From: Tildeniella nuda ZEHNDER 1965/U140 | GTDB lineage: Bacteria > Cyanobacteriota > Cyanobacteriia > Leptolyngbyales > Leptolyngbyaceae | Assembly (NCBI GenBank): GCA_019358895.1 | Contig: JAHHIG010000020.1 | Span: 1 to 64,000 of the forward strand | Length of the DNA stretch: 64,000 nucleotides | Direction of reading: 5' to 3' | Part shown: positions 8,848-18,481 of the stretch, piece by piece | How positions within the stretch are numbered: position 1 is the first letter of the stretch | Layout of the letters: each line of letters opens with the position of its first letter | Translations under genes and position numbers: made by a program | The notes under the pieces: model-generated | Seen by the model: the letters and a program-made list of their open reading frames with translations, nothing else | Told to the model about the DNA's origin: nothing | Database searches by the model: none

Positions 8848-9615
8848 TCAATTCGGGGGCATCGAATCGTCTTGGAGATCCTGGTAATGCTCCCAGTCAA
8901 TGTTGGGCATACGATCGAACGCCTGATGCAGCGAGATTTCCCACAGTTTACGAATTTGGGCTAAGTAGGGTGTGCCCAGACTTAGCTTGAGTTCGTAACG
9001 GATCTTAAACGTGTCGGTTTCGTACATCACCACATTAATGGGCGGACCCACCGAAATATTGGATTTCATGGTGGAGTCGATCGATAACAGCGCACATTTT
9101 GCCGCCGCTTCTAAGGGAGTGTCAAAGTTCAGGATGCGATCGAGAATCGGTTTGCCATACTTTGCTTCGCCAATTTGCAAAAACGGGGTTTCTTTTGATG
9201 CCTGAATGCAGTTGCCCTGACTATAGACCAGGAACAGTGCAGGTGCTTCGCCGCGAATCTGCCCACCCACCAAAAACGTACACTTAAAATCAATCCCGTC
9301 TTTCTCTAGCCAGGAACGATCGTGCTCCTGAATCTGTCGCGCTTTTGTGCCAACATAGCGAGCTACCTCATACATTGTGGGCAAGGTGTGCAAGTTGCTC
9401 TCTTCCTGAGCCGTTAAGTCTCGCCGCAGCAGCGTGAGTGCGCCTTGCGTCACCGAAAGATTGCCAGCCGTACAGATCAAAATGACTCGCTCTCCAGGAT
9501 TGGAGAAATCGAACAGCTTTTGATGCGTGGAGATGTAATCGACCCCGGCGTTTGTGCGGGAGTCCGCAGCCATGACTAAGCCAGAGTGAGAAAGGATGCC
9601 AAGGCAATAGGTCAT
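8848..9615 (-). CDS. Proteasome-type protease, Anbu (HslV/beta-subunit relative)
   Basis: A 255-residue Ntn-hydrolase of the predicted proteasome-type family. It begins MTYCLGI, so Thr2 becomes the N-terminal nucleophile after Met removal, followed by GLVMAADSRTNAG (family Asp and Arg) and a Lys in THQKLF. The family forms ring or lock-washer assemblies, and its substrate is not settled. In many bacteria anbu sits with a transglutaminase-like gene, an alpha-E protein and an ATP-grasp gene; none is adjacent here. It is divergent from sqdB. Confidence 0.9.
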   Translation of the reverse strand: MTYCLGILSHSGLVMAADSRTNAGVDYISTHQKLFDFSNPGERVILICTAGNLSVTQGALTLLRRDLTAQEESNLHTLPTMYEVARYVGTKARQIQEHDRSWLEKDGIDFKCTFLVGGQIRGEAPALFLVYSQGNCIQASKETPFLQIGEAKYGKPILDRILNFDTPLEAAAKCALLSIDSTMKSNISVGPPINVVMYETDTFKIRYELKLSLGTPYLAQIRKLWEISLHQAFDRMPNIDWEHYQDLQDDSMPPN

Positions 9616-9619
9616 GCGA

Positions 9620-11000
<1,381 letters not shown>

Positions 11001-11016
11001 GAAGCAGTAGTAGGCT

Positions 11017-11313
11017 ATGAGCAGTCGCATTCTCGCACTCTTAATTTTAGTCGTGCTTCCGGGTGTTGCGTTTACAGGGATCAGTACCTATTACCTGTTT
11101 CCCGAATGGGTCGTGTTGGGCAAGAGTGCTCAGAATTACCAGAAGCTGGCTCAAGTGCCTACGTCATCGGTGCGTGATCTCAATGTGGCACAAGCCGCCG
11201 AAAACCGACATCGACTCAACTGCTTCGCCGAAGGTGTCGGTGTATTGTTGGGTGGAGTCATTGTGGCGATCGGCATTCATGGTATCTGCACATTGCCTCA
11301 AGGGCGGCTTTGA
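11017..11313 (+). CDS. Small two-helix membrane protein between sqdB and sqdX
   Basis: A 98-residue protein with a hydrophobic segment at each end (ILALLILVVLPGVAFTGIS, residues 5-23, and GVGVLLGGVIVAIGIHGI near residues 73-90) and a soluble loop between them. I do not recognise a characterised family. Its position 17 bp after sqdB and upstream of sqdX suggests co-transcription with the sulfolipid genes. A role in SQDG synthesis is inference from location only. Confidence 0.7.
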   Translation: MSSRILALLILVVLPGVAFTGISTYYLFPEWVVLGKSAQNYQKLAQVPTSSVRDLNVAQAAENRHRLNCFAEGVGVLLGGVIVAIGIHGICTLPQGRL

Positions 11314-11314
11314 G

Positions 11315-11389
11315 CAGTTGGCGATTTGCCAGTTTGCGATTTGCCAGTTTGCGATTGGTCAGTTGGCGATTTGTTAGTTGGCGATCGTG
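11315..11389 (+). repeat. Five tandem 15-bp repeats
   Basis: The unit CAGTTGGCGATTTGC is repeated five times with small changes, from 2 bp after the stop of the small membrane protein gene to 45 bp before the sqdX start. It can be read in frame with sqdX as PVCDLPVCD-like residues, but this is not part of the conserved protein. It separates sqdX from the two upstream genes. Confidence 0.8.
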
Positions 11390-11433
11390 TCCGCATTAGC
11401 GTTTTCCATTCACCCTTTTGGTTTTCCGCCCTT

Positions 11434-12546
11434 ATGCGAATTGCCCTCTTTACCGAAACCTTTCTGCCCAAAGTAGACGGCATTGTCACAAGGCTGCGCT
11501 ACACAGTGGAACAACTGCAACGACTTGGCGATCAGGTGCTGGTCATTTCTCCGGATGGTGGGCTAACTGAGTACAAAGGGGCGCAAATTCACGGCGTTTC
11601 GGGTTTCCCGCTGCCGCTTTACCCAGAGTTGAAATTGGCGTTGCCACGTCCGTCGATCGGTCACGCAGTTGAGCGCTTCAAGCCCGATTTGATTCATGTT
11701 GTGAACCCAGCCGTTTTAGGCTTGGCTGGTCTGTTTTATAGCAAAGCGCTCAACATTCCGCTGTTAGCGTCGTATCACACCCATTTGCCAGAATACCTCC
11801 AGCACTACGGCTTGGGCATGTTAGAAGGTTTTCTGTGGGAGTTGCTGAAGGCAGGACACAATCAGGCACGATTGAATCTCTGCACTTCAACTGCCATGCG
11901 GCAAGCGCTTACAGAACACGGCATTGAGCGCGTCAGCGTCTGGCAGCGCGGTGTGGATACAGAAACGTTTCAGCCCTATCTGTCAAGCCTGGAGATGCGA
12001 TCGCACCTCAGTCAGGGGCATCCCGAAAGTCCACTGTTGCTCTATGTGGGTCGTCTGTCACCCGAAAAAGAAATCGATCGCATCAAGCCCGTTTTGGAGT
12101 CCATCCCTGGCGCAAGGCTGGCGCTGGTTGGCGACGGTCCCCATCGGCAGTCATTAGAACAACATTTTGCAGGTACTGCTACACACTTCGTCGGCTATTT
12201 GCAAGGGCGAGAACTGGCAACTGCCTTTGCCTCGTCTGATGCGTTTGTCTTTCCATCCCGCACTGAAACGCTGGGCTTGGTGCTGTTGGAAGCGATGGCA
12301 GCGGGTTGCCCAGTGGTTGCAGCTCGTTCTGGCGGTATCCCCGATATCGTTCAGGATGGGGTGAATGGCTATCTGTTTGATCCACTTGACGAGGGAGGCG
12401 CGATCGCGGCAACCCAACGACTGCTGGCAAACGCCGAAGAACGTGAAATGCTCCGCCGCAATGCCCGTCGTGAAGCGGAACGCTGGAGTTGGGAGGCAGC
12501 AACGCGGCAGCTTCGCAGCTACTATCAGTCTGTCGTAACAGCGTAA
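11434..12546 (+). CDS. sqdX: Sulfoquinovosyltransferase (SQDG synthase)
   Basis: A 370-residue GT4-family glycosyltransferase that transfers sulfoquinovose from UDP-sulfoquinovose to diacylglycerol. The ATG at 11434 (MRIALFTETFLPKVDGIVT) is chosen because the frame upstream only encodes the 15-bp tandem repeats. Family marks are the N-terminal KVDG loop, SYHTHLPEYLQHYG, GRLSPEKEI and the C-terminal nucleotide-sugar motif SRTETLGLVLLEAMAAGCPV. It works with SqdB, encoded just upstream. Confidence 0.95.
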   Translation: MRIALFTETFLPKVDGIVTRLRYTVEQLQRLGDQVLVISPDGGLTEYKGAQIHGVSGFPLPLYPELKLALPRPSIGHAVERFKPDLIHVVNPAVLGLAGLFYSKALNIPLLASYHTHLPEYLQHYGLGMLEGFLWELLKAGHNQARLNLCTSTAMRQALTEHGIERVSVWQRGVDTETFQPYLSSLEMRSHLSQGHPESPLLLYVGRLSPEKEIDRIKPVLESIPGARLALVGDGPHRQSLEQHFAGTATHFVGYLQGRELATAFASSDAFVFPSRTETLGLVLLEAMAAGCPVVAARSGGIPDIVQDGVNGYLFDPLDEGGAIAATQRLLANAEEREMLRRNARREAERWSWEAATRQLRSYYQSVVTA

Positions 12547-12650
12547 AGGCGATGCGGCAGGCAGCAATCGAATGCTGGGAAGTCAAAGTTAAGTCTGAAG
12601 TCGTGTGATTAAAGCTGTAAGCGTTCTAGATCCTCCACAAAGCTTTGCGT

Positions 12651-12884
12651 TCAAGCGTTGTTCTCACCCACTCCGAGCTGGCGCTTACTTTGCTTAAGCT
12701 GCTTCCAGAGCAACTTAATTGCCTGATACGACTCTTCTGGAGACAGTTTGCCGCCTGTTTCGAGTCCGCAAATGTAGCTTACTCGTTGTGAAAATTCTTG
12801 CAGATTGGCGTTAAACACCAAATTTTCTGGTTTGACTGTGCCCTGATAGCGCGATCGAGGGTACAAAAAATCAGTTTTGTCCAT
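12651..12884 (-). CDS. DUF7219 family cyanobacterial protein
   Basis: A 77-residue soluble protein starting MDKTDFLYPRSRYQG and containing LETGGKLSPEESYQAIKLLW. This matches a small cyanobacteria-specific family of unknown function (DUF7219). The start at 12884 is preferred over an upstream frame start because an AGGAG ribosome site lies about 10 bp before it on the minus strand. Confidence 0.8.
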   Translation of the reverse strand: MDKTDFLYPRSRYQGTVKPENLVFNANLQEFSQRVSYICGLETGGKLSPEESYQAIKLLWKQLKQSKRQLGVGENNA

Positions 12885-13444
12885 CAAGCTAATACTCCTA
12901 GTTTCAAACTTCTTCCGCAGCAACGCCGATGGCATCCACCGCAGACGTATATGTTAACCCAACGTTAACCTTTAGTGTCAATTTTCACAGCTAGTTCACA
13001 AATGGCGGTAGAAAGCTGAGACGAGAGGCAGTGGTGGTTTAGCTTTTAGATTCACTTCTAGCAACGATCGAGTAGCTGACTGCTGACCGCTATCCTTACA
13101 CCTTTAGGACTACCGCTGCCACATCTCATTCCCGATCGGATAGACAGGCGGGAATTTCTGCGTAATACACTAGGGGCTGTCATCAATGACAACTACACCT
13201 GACTTGCAACAAGGTTTCCAGCCCCTAGCCTGGTGTGTTGGGGCGGGCGCGATCATGCTGATACCGCAAGGTTTTGGAGCTAATTGGTGACGCGCCCTAA
13301 CCGACTTCAGTGGCAAGCAGCTTTGTTTTCGCTTCCTGCTTCGGTGCAGACCAACAGTTGGTTAGTTAAGCGTTTGAACGGGGGCGATCGAACCTTACAC
13401 GACTCCCATCAACACTTAATTCTTTAGAACGAAGCGTACTTGCT
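12885..13444. other. 560-bp region without a recognised gene
   Basis: No convincing ORF or RNA is seen. A heptamer-type fragment (GACTGCTGACCGCT) occurs near 13080-13092. AGGGGCTG near 13172 and CAGCCCCT near 13220 are complementary and could form a hairpin. Confidence 0.4.
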
Positions 13445-14848
13445 TCAACTTAATGGCTTCCATGTTGGGACAGGAGCCGCAACAACACCCTTTGCTTCCA
13501 GAAAGGCGGCGACTCGTAATGCCAGTGCTTCGTTGTAAGGAGCGGCGATTATCTGAACGCCGATCGGCAGTTTTCCAGCTTGCTGCACGGGCACTGCCAC
13601 GATCGGTACACCAATGAAGGATAACGGCTGTGTGTAAACGCCCAGGTTAGGGCGGAGAGGCACTTCTTCGCCATCGAGCATCAGTGTGGTTTGACCAATC
13701 AACGGCGCGGGGCAGGGAGTTGCGGGTGCAAGAATAATGTCAACTTCGGTGAAGAGTGCGCGGACGCGATCGCGGTACCAACTGCGAAAGCGTTGTGCCT
13801 GCAAATACCATGTGGCAGGAATGAGGGCACCCGCAAGGAAGCGATCGCGCGTAGCCGGGTCAAAATCTTGCGGACGGGTGCGTAAGTCGTCCAGGTGCAA
13901 ATTGCTGCCCTCAGAGCCAGTGATGATGAAGGCGGCGGCACGGGCACGATGAGCTTCGGGAATAGTGATCGGTCGGGTCGCACCAAGGGCAATGGCGATC
14001 GTCTCTACGGCTGCAAGGACATCGGGTTCGGCTCCTTGAGTGAAGTAGCCATCGGCGACGGCGATCCGCAGTCCATCAATGCCTTTGGACAGTTCAGGTA
14101 GGGTTGGGATAGGCGGACGATCGGTACAGGCTGGATCGTCTGCATCGGCTCCCTGTAAAAGGTCGAAGGTGAGGGCAAGATCGCGGGTCGATCGGGCAAA
14201 GGGTCCCAAATGATCCAGGCTGTGTACAAATGGATAGGTTCTGGCACGAGACAGCCGCCCAAAGGTTGGCTTTAACCCAAAAATGCCGCACAGCGAGGAG
14301 GGTACACGAATGGAACCGTTGGTATCAGAGCCAAGGCTGAGCGGTACCAACCCGCCTGCAACCGCTGTGACCGAACCACCAGAGGAACCACCTGTCATCC
14401 GCTTCAGGTCGTGGGGATTGCGACTGGCACCATAATGACTATTCTCGGTAACGAAGCCATAGGCATACTCATCCATATTCTGCGCGCCGACCAAGATTGC
14501 ACCTGCTTGCTTCAAGCGCGTGACCAGTGTCGCATCTTGAGTCGCAGGCGGACGTTCAGCGTTGATTTTGGAGCCAGCCAGGGTTGTTAAGCCAGCGACA
14601 TCAAACAAATCTTTGACCCCAAAGGGCACGCCTGCCAGAAGTCCGGGGTCTTTGCCGTCTGCGATCGCCCGATCGACCGCGTCTGCATCCGCCAATGCTT
14701 GCTCTGCAATGACGCTGGTAAAGCAATTCAGGCTTGAGTTCTGGTCAGCGATGCGCTTTAAAGCGGCGGCTACAACCGACGTTGCCGAAACATCCTGGCT
14801 CCGCACACTGGCGGCAATGCTGCTGGCATCTGGGTAGTCCTGGCTCAT
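13445..14848 (-). CDS. AtzE-family amidase
   Basis: A 467-residue amidase-signature enzyme. The Ser-cisSer-Lys triad is visible: Lys in GVPFGVKDLFDVAG, and the glycine/serine loop MTGGSSGGSVTAVAGG with the nucleophile in GSDTNGSIRVPS. Best affinity is with AtzE, the subunit that hydrolyses 1-carboxybiuret in the cyanuric acid pathway. The presence of an AtzG-like gene on the same strand supports this over GatA. The ATG at 14848 is preferred to an upstream TTG. About 220 bp with a purine-rich repeat separates it from the AtzG-like gene. The actual substrate in this organism is unknown. Confidence 0.85.
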   Translation of the reverse strand: MSQDYPDASSIAASVRSQDVSATSVVAAALKRIADQNSSLNCFTSVIAEQALADADAVDRAIADGKDPGLLAGVPFGVKDLFDVAGLTTLAGSKINAERPPATQDATLVTRLKQAGAILVGAQNMDEYAYGFVTENSHYGASRNPHDLKRMTGGSSGGSVTAVAGGLVPLSLGSDTNGSIRVPSSLCGIFGLKPTFGRLSRARTYPFVHSLDHLGPFARSTRDLALTFDLLQGADADDPACTDRPPIPTLPELSKGIDGLRIAVADGYFTQGAEPDVLAAVETIAIALGATRPITIPEAHRARAAAFIITGSEGSNLHLDDLRTRPQDFDPATRDRFLAGALIPATWYLQAQRFRSWYRDRVRALFTEVDIILAPATPCPAPLIGQTTLMLDGEEVPLRPNLGVYTQPLSFIGVPIVAVPVQQAGKLPIGVQIIAAPYNEALALRVAAFLEAKGVVAAPVPTWKPLS

Positions 14849-14875
14849 GGTCAAATGGTTAGAGAAACGGCTGGT

Positions 14876-15024
14876 GGAAGAAGGCAGAGGAAAGAGGGCA
14901 GACTTCGGTGTGGGCGCTCAGTCGAACGAAGGCAGAAGGCAGAGGGCAAGGGGGCAGAAGCTAATACTCTTCACACCTCACTTCCGCGAAGAGGCAGAAG
15001 GCAGAGGGCAGAAGGCAGAGGGAT
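14876..15024. repeat. Purine-rich dispersed repeat (GGCAGAGGGCAGAA type)
   Basis: GAAGGCAGAGGGCAG-like units are repeated on both sides of a short spacer inside the atzG-atzE-type cluster. Related units occur at 58095-58165. It is non-coding and may weaken the transcriptional link between the two genes. Confidence 0.6.
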
Positions 15025-15074
15025 GAAGTCGTTTGAGAATGCGTCACTGAATCACTTATTTCTGCCCCGAAGCG

Positions 15075-15263
15075 CTAGGGTTCAAAGTTGGGAGCAATTT
15101 CGATGTCATCGGGTAGTGGAAACTCAGTGACCAGTTGCGCGATCGACACAATGCGGGCAAAGTTGTCTATCACACCGGGTCGATGGTCTGGTTGGAGCGG
15201 TAACGCCACGAGTGCCGCTAGCTGATCAACTAAAGCGGCTGCATCAAGAGAGGGTTCGATCAT
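15075..15263 (-). CDS. AtzG-like small subunit (DUF4089)
   Basis: A 62-residue protein starting MIEPSLDAAALVDQLAAL and ending with FPLPDDIEIAPNFEP. This is the layout of DUF4089/AtzG, the small partner that stabilises AtzE as GatC does GatA. Its ATG overlaps the TGA of the preceding gene (ATGA at 15260-15263), a sign of translational coupling. The start at 15263 is chosen for that reason. Confidence 0.85.
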   Translation of the reverse strand: MIEPSLDAAALVDQLAALVALPLQPDHRPGVIDNFARIVSIAQLVTEFPLPDDIEIAPNFEP

Positions 15264-15676
15264 ACGACCTCCGTCGCTGTTACTTTTTGTCTGGTTGGAT
15301 CGGCGATATATGACCGCCAGCCGCCCCATGCTGTGATCTCCCGTTTGCCTTCACAGAGGATCGGTTCGCCAATCACGCCAAGGACTTCTTCGCCATCTGC
15401 CAGTCGCACTTTACCGATGCAAAGTCCCGGTGGCTCTAGCAGCAGCAAGAATGCCATCTTACTGGCGGGGACTGCCCAAATTTCCACGGCGATCGCCGCT
15501 CCACCTGTGCTCACCCGCATCATGGCGGGATGGCGATCGTTAATTGACCATAAGCGGTAAGAGGGTTCTGTCAACGCGTCTCGCACAAACTCAGCTTCTA
15601 CGAGTTCCATGTTGGCGTTCAGTTCGAGACCGCGCATTAAAGTACCGTTGACGGCAAGATAGACCGTTGTTTTCAT
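15260..15676 (-). CDS. Allophanate hydrolase-related protein (AtzF C-terminal-like)
   Basis: A 138-residue protein starting MKTTVYLAVNGTLMRGLEL, with LWSINDRHPAMMRV and KREITAWGGWRSYI. It resembles the C-terminal gamma-glutamylcyclotransferase-like domain of allophanate hydrolase, which in some bacteria decarboxylates or processes the product; here it is free-standing. The ATG at 15676 fits the family start better than an upstream GTG at 15730. It overlaps the AtzG-like gene by 4 bp and precedes the AtzE-like amidase, so these three act together in ureido or carboxybiuret-type nitrogen metabolism (inference). Confidence 0.8.
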   Translation of the reverse strand: MKTTVYLAVNGTLMRGLELNANMELVEAEFVRDALTEPSYRLWSINDRHPAMMRVSTGGAAIAVEIWAVPASKMAFLLLLEPPGLCIGKVRLADGEEVLGVIGEPILCEGKREITAWGGWRSYIADPTRQKVTATEVV

Positions 15677-16014
<338 letters not shown>

Positions 16015-17256
16015 ATGAATTTATCAACGCTAATTTTGGCGGCGCTGGGAGTGGGCATCCTGTTTGGCGCTGGGTTGAATGAAGTCCCAACGATCATTGA
16101 GCCAGTGAATGCCTACTTTCTAGCTCCCGTCGGCGAGGCGTTTTTGCGTCTCATTCAGTTTGTCGTGGTGCCGATCGTGTTTTCCTCCATGATTTTGGGG
16201 CTGACTCGTATTCAAAATGCGGCTCAAGTCGGACGCTATGCGGTCAAGTTGCTTTTCTGCTATGTCATTACAAGCGCGATCGCGGTTTGTCTGGGAATGC
16301 TCCTGGCAGTGGTGTTGCAGCCCGGTGCAGGCATTACCGGGTTTACGATCGCTGAGGCTGTTCAGCAAACGCAAAGCCAATCTCTCATCGCGTGGCTTGT
16401 GAGCCTCATCCCGGTCAATCCGTTAGAGGCATTGAGCAGCGGTAACTTGCTGCAAACGATCGTTTCAGCCGCATTCATCGGGGTTGGCATTCAATTAGTT
16501 GGTGCCAAAGCAGACAGCTTTGTGGCGTTGATCGAAAGTGTCTACGCTATTTTTGAGAAAATTTTAGCGTTGATTTTATACACAGCCCCTCTGGGAGTGT
16601 TTGCTCTGATTAGCTCAGTCATTGCGACAGAAGGGCTGGCAATTATTGTGAGGCTGTTTGTCTATGTGTTTGGCTTGGTGCTGAGTTCGCTGTTGATGAT
16701 AGCGCTGTATGCTCTCATTCTTTATGCCCTGAAAGCAAAGCCCGTTTACTATTTCCGCAGCTTATTGCCAGCGTTATCCCTTGCTTTTGGTACAGCCAGC
16801 TCCAACGCTGCTCTGCCCGTAGCGTTGAAGAATGTTCAGGAAGTCTATGGTTTACCAGAAGCGATCGCCAGCTTTGCTATTCCGTTAGGCACGGCGCTCA
16901 AGCGGGATGGTTCGGCGATTCTGCAAGGCTTTAATGCCCTGTTTATTGCTCAGGTGTATCAGGTGCCGCTGACACCAGCCTTAGTGTTGGCGATCGCCCT
17001 TAGCTCATTACTGGTTTCGTTCAGCACTCCTGGCGTTCCAGGCTCTGGCATTATCACCATGACCACGGTGCTATCAGCCGCAGGTTTGCCATTAGAAGGC
17101 ATTGCGATCGTGGCGGGTGTCGATCGCCTAGTGGATGGCTTCAAGACTGTGTTGAATGTGGTTGGCAATACGACTAACGCCATTCTTTTGAGCCGTTGGG
17201 AGTCTGACAGTTTAGCCGAGGCAAGCGCTGAAGCCCTGCCATCAAGTGACGCTTGA
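16015..17256 (+). CDS. Dicarboxylate/amino acid:cation symporter (SDF family)
   Basis: A 413-residue sodium- or proton-coupled carrier of the DctA/GltP family. Several hydrophobic helices are followed by the substrate-binding core: the serine-rich hairpin LAFGTASSNAALPVAL, then IPLGTALKRDGSAI, the second hairpin SFSTPGVPGSGIITM and VDRLVDGFKTVLNVVGN. Substrates in the family are glutamate, aspartate or C4-dicarboxylates. The normally Asn-rich TM7 segment is changed (ALKRDGSAI in place of NMDGT), which could alter cation coupling. Its neighbours do not settle the substrate. Confidence 0.9.
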   Translation: MNLSTLILAALGVGILFGAGLNEVPTIIEPVNAYFLAPVGEAFLRLIQFVVVPIVFSSMILGLTRIQNAAQVGRYAVKLLFCYVITSAIAVCLGMLLAVVLQPGAGITGFTIAEAVQQTQSQSLIAWLVSLIPVNPLEALSSGNLLQTIVSAAFIGVGIQLVGAKADSFVALIESVYAIFEKILALILYTAPLGVFALISSVIATEGLAIIVRLFVYVFGLVLSSLLMIALYALILYALKAKPVYYFRSLLPALSLAFGTASSNAALPVALKNVQEVYGLPEAIASFAIPLGTALKRDGSAILQGFNALFIAQVYQVPLTPALVLAIALSSLLVSFSTPGVPGSGIITMTTVLSAAGLPLEGIAIVAGVDRLVDGFKTVLNVVGNTTNAILLSRWESDSLAEASAEALPSSDA

Positions 17257-17329
17257 GCGAGCGTTTCCCTCACTGCCTCATCCCCTGAGTGCCTTGCCTT
17301 ACATCTTGCACCATTCTCAACAAGGGGGT

Positions 17330-17399
17330 AGAAACCGGGTTTCTCAACCAAAGGTTAAGGGTTTCACGCCTTTATTTTTGCAAGAAACCCGATTTCTGG
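17330..17399. repeat. Dispersed AGAAACCGGGTTTCT repeat at the rexT 3' end
   Basis: A palindromic AGAAACCGGGTTTCT at 17330-17344 and a second AGAAACCCGATTTCT near 17383-17397 form a paired repeat common in cyanobacterial intergenic DNA. The second half lies inside the end of the ArsR-family gene and encodes its last residues (QKSGFLQK). Confidence 0.65.
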
Positions 17400-17734
17400 G
17401 CTGGTGCAAGATCTGCGTTACCGTTTGAAGGCTCGACCACCTGCAAAACGGTTTTTAAAAGACCAGGAAAGCGATCGTCCAAATCGTGGCGACGCAAGGA
17501 GTTCATGTGCTGTGTGCCTTCTTTCCGACAATGCACGACCCCAGATTCACGTAACACTTTGAAATGATGGGAGAGCGTAGACTTAGCAACCTGCGCTTCT
17601 AATGCTTCGCAGCAGGACAACTCACCCTTTTCAGCCAGCCGTCTCACAATTTCTAAACGCACGGGGTCGCCCAGCGCATACAGAACGCCTGCCAGCAAGA
17701 TATCTTTTTTGTCGGGATGATATAGCAGCCTCAT
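17372..17734 (-). CDS. rexT: RexT-like redox-sensing ArsR-family repressor
   Basis: A 120-residue winged-helix regulator of the ArsR/SmtB family: [13 protein letters not shown] (dimer/HTH start), then the recognition helix in [19 protein letters not shown]. It carries a vicinal Cys-Cys pair (GELSCCEAL, residues 41-42 from the ATG at 17734). This matches the RexT repressor of Anabaena PCC 7120, whose Cys40-Cys41 pair senses peroxide and which controls a thioredoxin gene. Here the gene is divergent from a thioredoxin gene with a perfect palindrome between them. The last residues come from a repeat insertion. An alternative start lies three codons upstream. Confidence 0.85.
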   Translation of the reverse strand: MRLLYHPDKKDILLAGVLYALGDPVRLEIVRRLAEKGELSCCEALEAQVAKSTLSHHFKVLRESGVVHCRKEGTQHMNSLRRHDLDDRFPGLLKTVLQVVEPSNGNADLAPAQKSGFLQK

Positions 17735-17772
17735 GGTTGTCATTATGGCACAGAACGCGTTATCGTTTAGTT

Positions 17773-17789
17773 GTTCGAGTTTCTCGAAC
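17773..17789. promoter_or_regulatory. Operator palindrome between rexT and trxA
   Basis: GTTCGAG-TTT-CTCGAAC is a perfect 7-bp inverted repeat. It lies 39 bp from the rexT start and 25 bp before the thioredoxin ATG, where a dimeric ArsR-type repressor could block both promoters. Assignment to RexT is inference. Confidence 0.75.
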
Positions 17790-17813
17790 TATGAATTACA
17801 AGGAGTAAAGACG

Positions 17814-18140
17814 ATGTCTTCTGTCACTGCCGTTACCGACTCTAGTTTTCAGCAAGAAGTGCTGGCGAATGATCTACCTGTACTAGTTGATTTTTGGGCA
17901 CCGTGGTGTGGTCCCTGTCGCATGGTGGCTCCGATCGTGGATGAACTAGCCGCCCAATATACGGGACAGGTAAAAGTCGTCAAGCTCAACACAGACGACA
18001 ATCCTGGTATTGCCAGTCAGTATGGTATCCGCAGTATTCCAGCACTGCTACTCTTCAAAGCTGGACAGACGATCGATACCGTGATTGGTGCGGTGCCGAA
18101 AGCCACGTTGGCAGCCACGCTAGACAAACATCTTGGGTGA
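17814..18140 (+). CDS. trxA: Thioredoxin (trxA type)
   Basis: A 108-residue classical thioredoxin with the WCGPC active site at residues 31-35 and the cis-proline loop [14 protein letters not shown]. It reduces protein disulfides and peroxiredoxins in the cytoplasm. The start at 17814 is supported by AAGGAG 8 bp upstream; the frame extends further up without family similarity. Divergence from a RexT-like repressor makes it the probable equivalent of the peroxide-induced TrxA2 of Anabaena. Confidence 0.95.
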   Translation: MSSVTAVTDSSFQQEVLANDLPVLVDFWAPWCGPCRMVAPIVDELAAQYTGQVKVVKLNTDDNPGIASQYGIRSIPALLLFKAGQTIDTVIGAVPKATLAATLDKHLG

Positions 18141-18151
18141 GGAGTGAAGAG

Positions 18152-18481
18152 TCAATGCCTCTCTTTAGCAACGTGAACGATCGTATCAAACTCCCGTTCG
18201 CGCATCCGAAACAGCGTACCACCATAAAACTTGGTGTTTCCACCCACCCAGTAACCTGCTGATGGATGCAACGCTTGATTATCTTTATCAGATCAGGTTT
18301 CGACGTTGAAGTATCGTTCTTGCTTAAAAACCTGTGTTGCATCCCAGTTGGCTTTTTCGCGTGGCAGAAAGGTGCCGCGTTCCAGCATTAAAATCCGCTT
18401 GCCGCTGGGTGCCAGTCTATGAGCCAGTGTGCCACCGCCCGCACCCGTGCCAATGATAATTACATCGTAATGGTCAGTCAC
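18152..18481 (-). pseudogene. GMC-type FAD oxidoreductase remnant with in-frame stop
   Basis: The first 62 codons encode an intact FAD-binding N-terminus (DYDVIIIGTGAGGGTLA-like: YDVIIIGTGAGGGTLAHRLA, then ERGTFLPREK). A TGA at 18293-18295 follows FNVET. Translation past it in the same frame continues the family sequence: SDKDNQALHPSAGYWVGGN, then TKFYGGTLFRMREREFD. The TGA probably replaced a TGG Trp codon. Similarity ends near 18155, so most of the enzyme (normally about 500 residues) is also deleted. It is therefore a dead gene. Confidence 0.85.

Noticed and set aside
9028-9040. ACATTAATGGGC looks like a TnsB-type site.
   Set aside because: It is inside the conserved Anbu coding sequence and no further copies are nearby.
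11326-11433. Upstream extension of the sqdX frame.
   Set aside because: It encodes only the 15-bp tandem repeats; the family start is the ATG at 11434.
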